DNA from: Aphelenchoides besseyi
Taxonomy: Eukaryota; Nematoda; Chromadorea; Rhabditida; Aphelenchoididae
Direction of reading: 5' to 3'
Length of the DNA: 64,000 bases
Assembly (NCBI GenBank): GCA_024699855.1
Contig: JAMPIQ010000001.1
Coordinates: 8,370,001 to 8,434,000 of the forward strand
In this document: one piece after another, positions 51,563 to 62,666 of the stretch
Position numbering within the stretch: position 1 is the stretch's first letter
Layout: each line of letters starts with the position of its first letter
Translations under genes and position numbers: made by a program
Notes under the pieces: model-generated
Told to the model about the DNA's origin: nothing
Seen by the model: only the letters and a program-made list of their open reading frames with translations
Database searches by the model: none

Positions 51563-53893
51563 TCACGACTCTTCGAACTCCACCGCACAATAATCCGGTC
51601 CATTAATGGGTTGTGCTGAAAAAAGATTGTAAGTGCGAATCGGTTTTGTTTCACCTCGAAATCCACGATTGATCATTCGGCAGCGATGTTCGTGTAAACG
51701 CGGCCATGCGGCATCGGCGTCATTTGTGTCCTTCGAGTTCGACCACAATCGTTCAGCTACGGCCGAAGCACGAGGCCTGAAAACTTGTCAAGAAAAAGAT
51801 TTAAATATTATCTACCATAACACTGTTTCTACATTAGTCGAATCAATGAACTCGCCCTAAAAATGTTGTTTTACATCACTGATTATATAGCTACTCTCGA
51901 GTCGATACGAAAATCGCAGACATACTAATCACTCACCCAAACAGCTGCAATCCCGCCGAGCACCAGCTTCTTCTGTTCCTCAGTTCCGTCGAAATCACGT
52001 GGATTGCAGTAGTAAAGCGCTGACGGCATCTCTTTCCAGTCCGCTCCATATTTGATGTAATTCAAATACCAACAAGAAGACAAAATAACCTCATGTCCTG
52101 CTGCAGTGTATCGATGAAGTGCTTGTTTTCGTTGAGATTCCGTACTACTGTACCAAATGTGTGCAATACTTTTTGGACTCTGAAACTCGTACACTGACAA
52201 ATGAATCGATTAGAAACGCTAACCGGTGTATTAAAGTTGAATACTTCTTCCCAGAAAACCATTCGACTGTTATCGTCATTTCCAAGAAGCTCTTGGATAA
52301 TGTCTTCCAACTTGAAATTGACAAACTACACTTGTAGGTTTACAGATACTTACTTTAGAATAGTAATAGTTTTCGAGAAGTGTCGTATTGCTTCCAAAGC
52401 CTTTCTTTTGCATAAAGTCCATGATCTTCGGATTCGACAACCAACAAGATTTCCATGCGCCCACTTCATCACCACCTGAATGAGAAGATAAATGTTGCGC
52501 TAATAATAAGCAACATACCTAAATGTATAAGACGTTCCGGAAATACCGTAAGTATTTCGTTAAAAAAATTCTTGAGAAAAACGAAATTTCGATCCAACGA
52601 CGGATCGATGATATTCGATGGTACGATGTGTCCCAACGCATCTCGACATTCTGCCAATAATCCCAATTCACCACGCCAAGAGCCCATATGTCCTTTAACC
52701 AGCCTATATGTTTGTGTTTGTTCAATCAACAAACCGGGAGTATCGAATTCGGCCATCACTCGAATACCTCGCATTTTTGCATGATCGATAATCTCTTGGA
52801 CCGTATTCTTATTGTAAACATGCGATGGTGTGTAAGCACCCTAAAACAATTTCATTTAAATTCAATCACTCGCTCTCACTTTGTCAGACAAATTTGGATA
52901 CTTTTTGCTAACATAAGGAAACGCTTGACTGTCAACGATGTGCCAATGCAACAAGTTCATTTTGTTTTGGGCCATCAAATCCTAAAGCTTGACGTTAAAA
53001 TAAATCGATCTGTCTCTTACGAGTTGTCTGATCAATGTCTTCTTTGGCAAATAGTGACGGGAAGTATCGACCAGAACTCCACGAATAGAATATTCGGGCC
53101 AATCATGAATTGTTGCAGTGCGAATGTAATACTAAAAATATTGTATAAAAGATGTTATAAGAAAAAAACCACCTGATTGTGACTTTGAAAGATAAGTTGA
53201 GAGAAGGTCTCCAGACCACGTAATATGCCCCAAACTTCATCGGCCTCAAGAACAGCATCTCCACCGGTGGGAACTCGCAAGTAATACTCTTCGTTCATGT
53301 CTTGTCCCGGATAAGCATCTAAATCAATAGAGAAATGTGAACTGTCGAGTGGAGATTTGCGCATATGGCTTCTTGTACAATCTCGTTTGGAGTATGCAAT
53401 CAATTACTATTCTCAAACACCCACCTTTAGGAGGACAAGGACCTTCAGTTCGAATGACCAATTTGATTCCACCGGTCATTGGAGCCAAACGAGTCGGAAA
53501 GAACCAATCTTTTTCTACACAACGTTTAAATCGAAAAAAGAAACTGGTGTAAAGCTTACGATAAGTGCGTTTAGCAAATTCAAGAATATCACAGTCGACA
53601 TCACGAAGACCTTGAAATGCGATTGTAATCCCGCCTTTGCGAATCGTTCGATTTTCTCGTCCATAATCGATCTAAAAAGTTTAATAGTCGACCAAAACAC
53701 CTTACTTTTTGAGGTAACGGCCACACTTCTCCTTGTGTCCTGAAAATGATTGCGAATAACAAATTAACGATCGATTCACGTACATGAGCGCAGGTGTTGG
53801 CCAGTCGTTAATCTCATCGTCTTGAGTACTTTCGTTCACAAAACAGCCACCAATCAAGAACGCAATCAAAAACGCATCGACCGTACGACTCAT
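51563..53893 (-). CDS. hex-1: Lysosomal beta-N-acetylhexosaminidase, GH20 (HEXA/HEXB type)
   Basis: Removes terminal GlcNAc/GalNAc from glycoconjugates in lysosomes. Signal peptide [17 protein letters not shown], then the N-terminal beta domain with [10 protein letters not shown] and [20 protein letters not shown]. The catalytic barrel has [48 protein letters not shown], and the active-site Asp-Glu pair in [15 protein letters not shown]. Then [70 protein letters not shown]. It ends [12 protein letters not shown] with TGA at 51563. Six or more exons; all residues needed for activity appear present. Two N-glycosylation sequons were noticed (NNSSS-like NNT, NKN). Tandem behind SURF2. Confidence 0.93.
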
Positions 53894-54253
53894 GACCGTT
53901 TATCGTCAATGAGCTTTGAAATTTTGAATGAAAAGAAGAGCAACGACCAGGAACTGGCAGCTGTTTGATATGCAGGCCGTTTGACCACTACTCGTGTTTG
54001 TTTATTTGCCGAGCGTTTAAGGTCTCGTTTTTTTATACGACGGCGGTTCGTTTACAAATTTGGCCTCAATCACGATAAACTCTCAAAAGATCTTGTCTCG
54101 GTCTTTTTGTTAATTTCAATTAAATGAAAAAGGACTATAGTTCACGAACAAAAGTTCAGTCCTTAATTGCATCACATTTTATTCGCAATCAAATCGTAAC
54201 AACTTTTCTTTAACAGTAACAAAAATAACAATCAATGAACAGCGTGGTCAATC
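53894..54253. other. Intergenic, SURF2 3' end and hexosaminidase promoter
   Basis: TTTATT at 54178-54183 (AATAAA on minus) is the likely SURF2 poly(A) signal, 71 bp past its stop. The remaining 285 bp upstream of the hexosaminidase ATG show no ORF or named motif. Confidence 0.45.
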
Positions 54254-54910
54254 TTAAGCTTTACGTTTCTTAACAGCATTACGTCGTACTCCCGAAGTTT
54301 TTGGACGCTTCTTTCCGCCTTTCTTAGCCGGAGGGCTTTCATCTCCGACTACTTCGATTGTCGCTTGACCGATGGAATCACCGTCTTCGGGCAACTCTTC
54401 CAAATCAATCCCAGCATCGCCGCTATCTTCTTCTTCTTTCTTCTCGGCCAAATGTTTTGCCAAAGCTAAAAACGAAAAGATGCAGATAGAAAAGTGAACT
54501 GCAAACCTCGTTTGAACTTTCCACCATTCACATGATTCAGAAGTGCTTTTCCATCTTTTGATACCGTTCGCATCGTGAGTTTACAGCCGAAAAGATTTTT
54601 TCTACAAATTGAAACTAAGCAAAGAAGTTGCAAACAAGCTCGTACCCAACGTCGTCGAAATACTCTCCGTACTCCTTCAGCACTCGGTCCATTTCGTAGT
54701 TTCGAAGAAACTTTGGAGTCTTCACGTAGTTCTTCAAATCATCCAAACGAAAAGGCATTTCGTGTCCAGTGACTGTGCATCTCAACTACAAGAATGAAGT
54801 TGATTCGATCGAAAAAGTGTGCAACTTACTTTTCCCTGTTCATTCACTTCGAAAACCTCGTACTTCTCCAACAATGCGTCCATTTCTTTGTCCGTCTTCG
54901 AGTTCACCAT
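54254..54910 (-). CDS. SURF2: Surfeit locus protein 2
   Basis: SURF2 proteins are small nucleolar-type basic proteins tied to ribosome assembly (recent family knowledge; less certain). Three exons: MVNSKTDKEMDALLEKYEVF with NEQGK, then LRCTVTGHEMPFRLDDLKNY, VKTPKFLRNYEMDRVLKEYG and YFDDVG, then KNLFGCKLTMRTVSKDGKAL, VNGGKFKRALAKHLAEKKEE. The block RCxxTGHExPxRL, then a Y..G/KxY and LFCKLT..H-like unit, is diagnostic of SURF2. Acidic stretch (DSGDAGIDLEELPEDGDS) and basic end (GGKKRPKTSGVRRNAVKKRK). The ATG at 54910 is the first after an acceptor (TTCGTTGTTAG, about 54953); the codons before it read through as UTR. Head-to-head with the CLK kinase. Confidence 0.82.
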
Positions 54911-55312
54911 CTTGACTTTCAACCACGAAGGTAATTGACATTCGAAACGATCTACCTAACAACGAAGATCCTCCAAAAAGCACGTTCTATAATTCACGTT
55001 CGAATTGGCGCTTGTCGTTGCAATTTGCGTATTTGAGCGGCGTCCGTTTCGTTGCGCGTTTCGGTTTTGCTAAGCGAGTTGGGCAAAAAATCGTCTGGAT
55101 TAAACGAACTGAACGACTTCTGTAGCACGTGAATCGATTTGCGTTTTCGACCCGCCGCTCGAAAGATTCCCGCATTGTCAAGATAACTTTTTCTTTCCGA
55201 ATGTTTTCATTGCGTTACACTTACTTCCGTTTTCGTGATAATGGAAATTAGGTAATTTTCTGTGTGTTTTAGGACCGCAAAGCTCATCAACGACCAACGT
55301 TCTTGGCGCCGA
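54911..55312. promoter_or_regulatory. Bidirectional promoter between SURF2 and CLK
   Basis: 402 bp between opposed starts. It contains a SURF2 5'-UTR intron (GTGAATTATA...GTTGTTAG, 44 nt) and, on plus, the acceptor GTGTGTTTTAG ending at 55272, 40 bases before the CLK start, fit for a spliced leader. Confidence 0.4.
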
Positions 55313-58300
55313 ATGTCCAAACGTCGGCACAATACGCGCGAAGACTCCTTTTTCCAGGAGAAGCGTCGACGCGAGTCTTCGAGACGTCGAAGAAACGTTT
55401 GCCGCGATGAACGGGCTCGACGACGTTCGAAGGAGAATCGGGAGCGTTTTGATCGTGACAAGTACCAGAACAATAAGCCACGAACGGAGCGAAAATACGC
55501 TGAAAAGGTTGGTGATTTTGTTTGTCCAAAAAAATTTGCAAGTTTTATTGATTGAAAAAGGCCATCGGAGGTTTCTTTCTAGTCGGCAAAAGTCTCTTGT
55601 TAGACACCATCTCCGAGTAATCACTAGTAGATATTCGCTAGTTGTGATGAGGACCTTTGAGTGCACATCCATCAATGGATCAGTACTCTGAAGACGTTTA
55701 GTTGGACGATTTGTTATGACAAAATTCGCTGATCAACTTCAATCGACTGCTCAACAGATTTGTGTAGTTGAATGCGAGAGAAAAGTACTGGGATTTGTGT
55801 TACGACTGAAGAACGTCAGAAATTACTTTACGGTCATTGTCACTGTTCGACGATAAATCTCATTGGGATTTAAATCAATCGATTGACTTTCAAGTACCCA
55901 AAGGGTTTCTGCAGCATTTCGGAATTCAATTACACAAATAGTCGGATATTACACAGTCGCAAAGAAGTTTGTTTACTATTTTAGGTAAAGCAAAATGAAG
56001 GGGTTTGTGTTGTTGCCATGTGTTGTGAATTGTCTAGAAATCGATTACAAAATGCGAACTTGACGTGCCATTTGAATCAAAAGCACGAGAGAATGGCGAT
56101 CGAAAGACATGAACTCTTGGAGCTTCTAAATCTCTACAAGTCTTTTGTCCAATTTCTTTTTGCAGTTTGAAAACCCATGGCCGAGTCTGATTTGTTTGTG
56201 ATCAGCGAGTGGAACAACTGCAGCAGTTGTTTGTCAGTTAATGGCATGGGTTGTGCGTACGACTCCCTCGGATAGGTTTCGTGGATCAATTGGAAGGGCC
56301 GGGAGCTCGCAGGTGTCTCGGCGTTTTCTTCGAGAGCCCGTTTTAGCAAAATGACAACTGATTTCAAAGCGGCATTACGTTGTGGCCGATCGCCTCGGGC
56401 ATTCGAGTGCGTAGCAGCGGACGGGCGTGAGACAACTGATTCTCGATCACTTTGGCCAACCGAGAGTCTCCTTTTTGTGAATGCCCGACCTTCCGACGGT
56501 TCATTTGCACTATCATTGAGGATTCGGGGATCTCATCGGGGGTCTATTACTTAACCAAAAGGTGTTCTTGTGTGTCTTCAAGTTTCGTTTTACGAGTTAG
56601 TTGTTTTTGGGAAACAGTCGCGTGGTAAGGTCCGATTAGTGTTGATCGTTCATTCTCTCAATTGATTTAGACTATCTGTTGGAGAATCTTCTCATTTATC
56701 GGCTATTTATTTTTGTTGCTGCAACATTGTTGCGGCACTTACACCTTTAAAATCGACGCCGCTTTGCTTATCGCTGATGCCAAGGATCTGGACGAACTCA
56801 ATCGTGACTTTGACGCATTTCTTCACGCAACTTTTCCCAACAGTTCGACAAGTCAAAATTCACTAGTTGTTCCACCATCTGCGGTTCCTTGGCGCAGTTT
56901 AACGCGAAATAACAGCGACACTTATCAAAACGACGGTGCTCTTAACACTTCCGGTTTACTCATAAATTCGTCGAGCAGTTTTTCTACTGGTAGTTTTGTT
57001 CGACACTATCACGATCAATTACGTCGACTACCTCAAACATCGTCAACTTCTCGTCTTGAAGAAATGCCCAAGAAGTCAGTAGACGGTTTGAAACGAATGC
57101 CATTAGTCGTTATTCCGAAACGACGTAAACACAAAGACTACGTATCCCGTCGACGAAATACGCAACTTTTAGCCAATTTACGTAAATGTACATCCGATCC
57201 GTATTTGTATCGAAGTTACAACAATTGGTCAAAACTTTGCTATCAAGACAGTAAAACTGATGGCTCGCCGATCTCACAACCCATTTCCACTGCTTCCGCC
57301 GTTCTTCCAACTTCTCGACTGCTGAATGAGTCGGGAAGCTCGCCAACTGCTCGATCGATTGGCGAGTCACGTAAACTGCTCTCATCGATTCCATCGTCTC
57401 CTCGAAGTGGCCGTAAGCTCTTGAATCCAATTGCGCAAAAGCCCACAGCCGAAGTTGATTTGTCTGCTGCTCGAACAGAACTGAAGAAAATCGATTCGAA
57501 GCAACAGCCAACCGAAGCGAAAGATCCTGTGGTTCCGAAAACAAGAACGAGTCAAAAATCGGGTACTGGAACAACGAATTTGGAACGAAAAGCCTCAGCA
57601 GCCAAACGAAGACGAGCAGAAGAATTGGCCCAAATCAAAAAAGAGCTTCGTGAAAGCGCAAAACTACCGCAATTATCCGTGATTCCGAAGAATAAAGAAG
57701 CGAGTGATGAAGCCAAAGCAAAGAATACCGTTAACGCCGTAACTGCTGCTTTTTCAACTGCCGATCAAGCCCGAACTCCGATTACAACGAACATGACTAC
57801 AACAACCCCGATGGCGACCAGTCAAAACAGCAGTTCGAAAAACTCCGCAGGCAAACCACCGGCTTCTCCTTCGGTTGGCCGTAGACGTTTCAATAACGAC
57901 AAGGTTGCCGGTACAACTGGATCTCGAATTGCACAGCCAGCAATTTCACTTGTCAACAACAAAACTCGAAATGTCCCATTGTCTCAAGCACTTGTTACTG
58001 CGCCAACCGAAGTTCTGGCGCCTAGTGATCCCTCATCAAGCTTGGACGTGAGTCCGGCAGCCGACAAAGAGGTGTCAGAAAAGGAATCTTGCAAACCGAG
58101 CCAAGCCGACACTACTGATCCAATTAAACCGGCGCCCAAGAAATTCGTGGATCCCGATCTCATGAATCGACTTCAACTTGATCCTAATGTCTTGGCAAAA
58201 ATTGATCGTATTATTTCGGGAGGCGGGAAAAAGCTAACTGTGGTTAGTTGAAAGCTAAAAAATGAGGGAAATACTTGTTGTTACAACCTGAAACATGACT

Positions 58301-60035
58301 CGATTCATTCAACTCATTAATCAATTTATTTTTTTAGTCCGAACATTATCATCACTCACAAGTTGGCAGCTCGACAGGTCGTGGCGATCAATATGCAACG
58401 GCGGTTATTGCTTCGAATTCGACGACTAATAAATCAGTCAAAGATGCAAAAGACGGTCACATGATTTACGAAAAAGGAGATTTTGTTGCCAATCGATGTA
58501 GGTCGACAGATTTGATTTTCAACAACAAGGTGATTATGTTTAGATGAAATTGTCGACACTTTGGGCGAAGGTAGGTTTTGAAACGGTTGCGTTTGAAACC
58601 GTCTATGCGTTTAGGTACCTTCGGAAAAGTGGTTCAAGTCAAAGATACTCAACATTCGAACACTCAACTCGCTCTCAAAATCATTAAAAATGTGCCAAAG
58701 TATAGAGATGCTGCTCGGTTAGAGATCAACGTGTTGCGAAAACTGATGGAACGCGACCCCAACGGTTCACATCTTGTCATTCAATTACTTGACTATTTTG
58801 ACTATTACGGTCACATGTGCCTTGTTTTCGAACTACTCGGTCTGAGTGTTTTCGATTTCATGGTGATTTCGACTTCAGAATTCATCACTATATTCATTAC
58901 AGAAATACAACGACTACAATTGTTATCCGATGGATCAAGTCCGATACATCAGCTATCAACTTTGTTATGCGGTCAAATTCATGCACGACAATCGGCTGAC
59001 TCATACTGACCTAAAGCCCGAAAACATTCTATTTGTAAATAGTTCATACCGAATGGAACAAGGAAAAAGGAAAGCAATTCGAGTAGTTGAAGATGCGACG
59101 GTGCGGCTCATCGATTTGGGTTCGGCTACTTTCGATCATGAACATCATTCGACTATTGTTTCAACTCGTCATTATCGTGCGCCGGAGGTTATTTTGGGTG
59201 AGTAGATTTTTATAAACTAAACATTGTATTCGACTGTTTAGAACTGGGCTGGTCACAACCTTGTGACGTCTGGTCCATTGGATGCATTATGTTCGAATTG
59301 CACATGGGAATTACGCTCTTTCAGACCCACGAAAACCGTGAACATTTGGCAATGATGGAGCGTATTCTTGGAACAATGCCATTTAGGATGATAAAAAGGA
59401 CAAAGTAATTCCGACGCACAAACAATTTTACGGTCTTGATTTCCAGGACCAAATACTTTTATCACGGGCGATTGGATTTCGATGAAACATCATCGTCGGG
59501 CAAATACGTTCGAGAACAATGCAAACCACTTTATGTAAGTATTCGAGTTAAATTGACAGAAACTTTCGTCTAAAAACGATCGGTTTAAACGTTTTTCACG
59601 GCCCACGTTTTTTCGTTGTTCGAACAGCTGCGAAATGGTGGGCTGTTGGCTTCTGAGAACGACGGTCCAGTCAGCTGACGCCATCGATCCTCTTTTTTGA
59701 ATCACGAGACAAATGACGGATATTTTCGATACTTCAATTCAAATGATCAATTCGGTTGTTTCAGCGATACATGGAGAACAAAGAAACTGAAACATTGGAG
59801 CTGTTCGATCTCATTGACAAAATGCTCGACTACGAACCGACTTCGCGGATTACGTTGGCCGAAGCGTTGAATCATCCGTTTTTCGCTCGGATTCCATCCC
59901 ATCAAAGGTAGCTACTTTGATGCGGCTATTCATTTCTTGCCATTTAGACTTGATCATTTGAACAACAGTGCACCAAAGAGCTTAGCGAACAACGGTAACA
60001 ACTCAACAAATGGACGACAAGCTGTGGTTGTTTGA
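55313..60035 (+). CDS. CLK: LAMMER/CLK-family dual-specificity protein kinase with two alternative N-termini
   Basis: Nuclear kinase phosphorylating SR splicing factors. N-terminus A: exon 55313-55507, [14 protein letters not shown]... strongly Arg/Ser/Glu-rich, ending [10 protein letters not shown]-terminus B: long exon 56671-58245, Ser/Thr/Pro-rich with basic patches (first in-frame ATG at 57064). Both donors are phase 0 and fit the next exon, [20 protein letters not shown]. The kinase domain is complete: [83 protein letters not shown], and the LAMMER motif [11 protein letters not shown]. It closes with [34 protein letters not shown] and a tail ending RQAVVV, TGA at 60033. The AATAAA at 60037-60042 begins one base after the stop. 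Confidence 0.9.
55508..56670 (+). other. CLK intron containing the putative second promoter
   Basis: About 1.1 kb between RS exon and long exon B. Near its right end lies a probable untranslated exon with donor CGTGGTAAGG at 56625 and a 46-nt intron to 56670. The exon 56134-56554 region is GC-richer and ORF-bearing on both strands without domains. A transcript start for form B is expected here. Confidence 0.35.
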
Positions 60036-60561
60036 AAATAAACACGGTTAAGAGTTCACGTATTCGATAGACGGGTATTGTTGGTTGTTTACCTCACAGT
60101 CGTTTCGTATCCTTGCCTTAATTTCAAGTCCCAATTTCTATAGGTTTTCGCGCATTTTCATTTCTCGCTCTGGTTTCCTTTGGGCACTGAAGCTGATCAT
60201 TTTGAGAAAACGGGTTCATTTTTAAGAATATTTCTTTATTTCCTTTGCTATTGTGTATTCTTGTGTTTGTAGCCGCTCATTAACTAGACCAACAAGCTCA
60301 GTTTTTGGTTCTCGAGCCGAATTTTGGTCTTCTAAAAGGTTTCTTAGTCGATTTCGCTTATTTCAAAAACTGTTCTTGGTTTTAGATGCCAAATGTTTTC
60401 ATAAGAGTAAACACTTCTTCATATTTGTTAACTGAATCCCCCTCCAATCTCAGCACTCCGATATTTTGTTTTGTATTCGCCGGAATCCAAGACTATTAAT
60501 GGGCATCGAGTTGAATTGCAAGAGTACGGTTTACCAGAACAAACGAATAAAATGCACAAAC
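60036..60561. other. Convergent 3' region of CLK and the orphan miniprotein
   Basis: Contains CLK's AATAAA (60037-60042) and TTTATT at about 60232-60237 (AATAAA on minus). An open minus frame (60428-60628) with CILFVCSGKPYSCNST could be a further exon of the miniprotein gene but has no support beyond frame. Confidence 0.35.
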
Positions 60562-60895
60562 TTAGAGCTGTTTTGGTAACGTCGATTTGAATAAATACAC
60601 AGGTTGCCAACTGGCCAACAAACCACAAGATGAATTGTCAAAGTTGGGCAACAAATGAACTTCGTATTTTCCGTCATTTAGTGTACGATAAACGAAAGAA
60701 CAAATGAATCGACCTAAATGTAAAATTTACTGTCAATTTGAACGGCAAGCGAATACCTGCATGAACCAAAGTGACCGTAAGACTGAACAGCAAAACGATC
60801 AAGTTAACTGACCATAAAAGAAAGCGTATTGACGGAATCGGGAGAAGTGTCCAAACGGCAAGAATGTAAAATGCAACAGCAAGTTCCCAATTCAT
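60562..60895 (-). CDS. Orphan membrane miniprotein, about 97 residues
   Basis: Not recognised. Two exons joined by a clean 43-nt intron (GTATTCGCTT...ACATTTAG): MNWELAVAFYILAVWTLLPI, PSIRFLLWSVNLIVLLFSLT and VTLVHAG, then GRFICSFVYRTLNDGKYEVH with LLPNFDNSSCGLLASW and KSTLPKQL. Two hydrophobic helices are followed by a polar C-terminus with two cysteines and one NSS sequon. The intron length and splice sites are typical of neighbours and the join is in frame, which supports a real gene. The reading frame also stays open through the intron, so the splice is inferred from sites and size. Confidence 0.45.
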
Positions 60896-62666
60896 CTTTC
60901 TGTCTTTGTTCGCTTCTAATCACCAATCGCATTAAGACGCCCGATTCAACGTGGCATCTCAGGTGATTCTTATCGCCGTCAAATGCCGATCTCTTCACAT
61001 GTCAATCTCGAGTTTTTGTTGGACGGAAGCGCCCTTTAATGGCTGCCCTCGCAATCGCTTTCCGTGCCGAAAAGTCGCCCGGAAACCGAACGCTTGAGCG
61101 CCCTCTGATTGAACCAAAAGTCGAATAGGAGATTGCTAAACACAAGCTTGTTGTCGTGACTTCAAGGCCACAGTAAAAACCACTGAGGTGGCAATTAGAG
61201 GCGAGCAGGAACGGACCGCTGGGAATGGAGCCATCCATCGATTCAAAAACACCTGAAAAACTCAAGGACAACGCACGTTCGTTGGAATGAGAAAAAAACG
61301 TTCGAATGTGATTGAACGTTCTCAACACGATCCTACGATCTCACATGTTTGTTTTATCCAATGAATTTAAATGATTGCCAAATTGTGTGATTCGAAAGTT
61401 TGAGCGAAAGTTGGACGGAGCAAATTGAATGGGTTGGTGACACTCGGTACTTTCCGTCACCTGTGGAACGCTCAAACGTTCGCCGTCGGTCGTGCAAAAA
61501 TTCTCAACTTCGCCGAATTTTCACGCCGTTCAACTTCTTTCCAATGGAGAGCTTGACGTTTCCGAAAAGAAGCGCACAGTTCGAGCAAACGGATTTTCCT
61601 GATTCCGCCGACAAGTCGTCTGACGAGCGTCGCTTCCGAATTCAAATTTTTAAACGAGTAACAGACGAGTGATTCGTGGAAGTTGTGAGGAAGCGCGTAA
61701 ATACGTGAGTCGGACACCGTCGATGGAACGAGAGTGAAACATGTCGCTGTGAACACAAACGACGAACAGACTAATTCTCGTGCACGACCAAAAAGTTGCT
61801 TTTGTGTTTCGATCAGAATTTTTTGCTTTGCAGAACAACAACTCGATTGGATTAGACGACCATTTCGCAATGAAATGGGACCACACTAGAGGTCGTTGTT
61901 GTTTTTCTCTCGTAGCACAATCTTACGTGTTGTTGTTATTCGCCGTCTTTTCGTACGATCGCAATTTACATGAAGATGCCGCCGGAGATCATCCGCCGTT
62001 GGCTCCTGCCGTTTTCACGTCTTCAATTGCTCAACTTCTCTGTAGCCTTGACCCCGATTTGCGCAAAGACGCGTCAATCACGTCAAATCGGGAGTCGCCA
62101 CCAGTCTTCTTATTATTGTCAATTTGTAGAGGAGAATCCCGAACAAACGCTGATTGGCCAATCTCTCAACTCCGCCCCGGCTCGAGGAATTGGCCAACCG
62201 GGCCGCGGGACTTGTTCTTCGAATCCCGGCGACCAATCGTCGTTGCTTGTGCGACGTCCCGCCTTTTGAAAAGAAATCGAAGCTCAGGTGCGTGTGGAAA
62301 GAGTGAAGAATCGCAAACGACGTACGCCTCCAATAGACGTCGTTGGGGCCGCGCTCCCTTTTTCTTTCATCGGGGACGATTGTACATGCGAATCGCTGCA
62401 TGTTCACCTGTCCCGCCCATTTTCCACTTTTGCTTTCCATCGCCGCACGACTTGGTGATGTCCAACGCTGCGCAAAATGGACATTGACCGACAGTCTCGC
62501 GTCGCTGGAGGTCGTTTGACTTTCCATCGTTTTCCGTTGCTTTCGCTTGTTCGTGTTCCGCGTTGCGACCTCAGCGACATTTCTCGGTCCTCGACCTTCG
62601 TGATTTAGCCTTGGGAGCAGATAGATCTCAAACCACGTGACCGCAAATCGCTGTTTCAGCCTTGGA
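60896..62666. promoter_or_regulatory. Upstream region of the NR5A gene
   Basis: About 1.8 kb with high local GC. Long open frames exist on both strands (61780-62487 plus, 62078-62692 minus), but they overlap in antisense and lack domains, so I read them as low-stop GC-rich sequence. An acceptor (GCTGTTTCAG) ends at about 62659, 8 bases before the NR5A ATG, and fits a 5'-UTR intron or spliced leader. Confidence 0.45.

Noticed and set aside
55178..55675. Arg- and Ala-rich minus-strand ORFs opposite the CLK RS exon
   Set aside because: They mirror the CGA/TCG-rich RS codons of the plus strand and lack splice or homology support.
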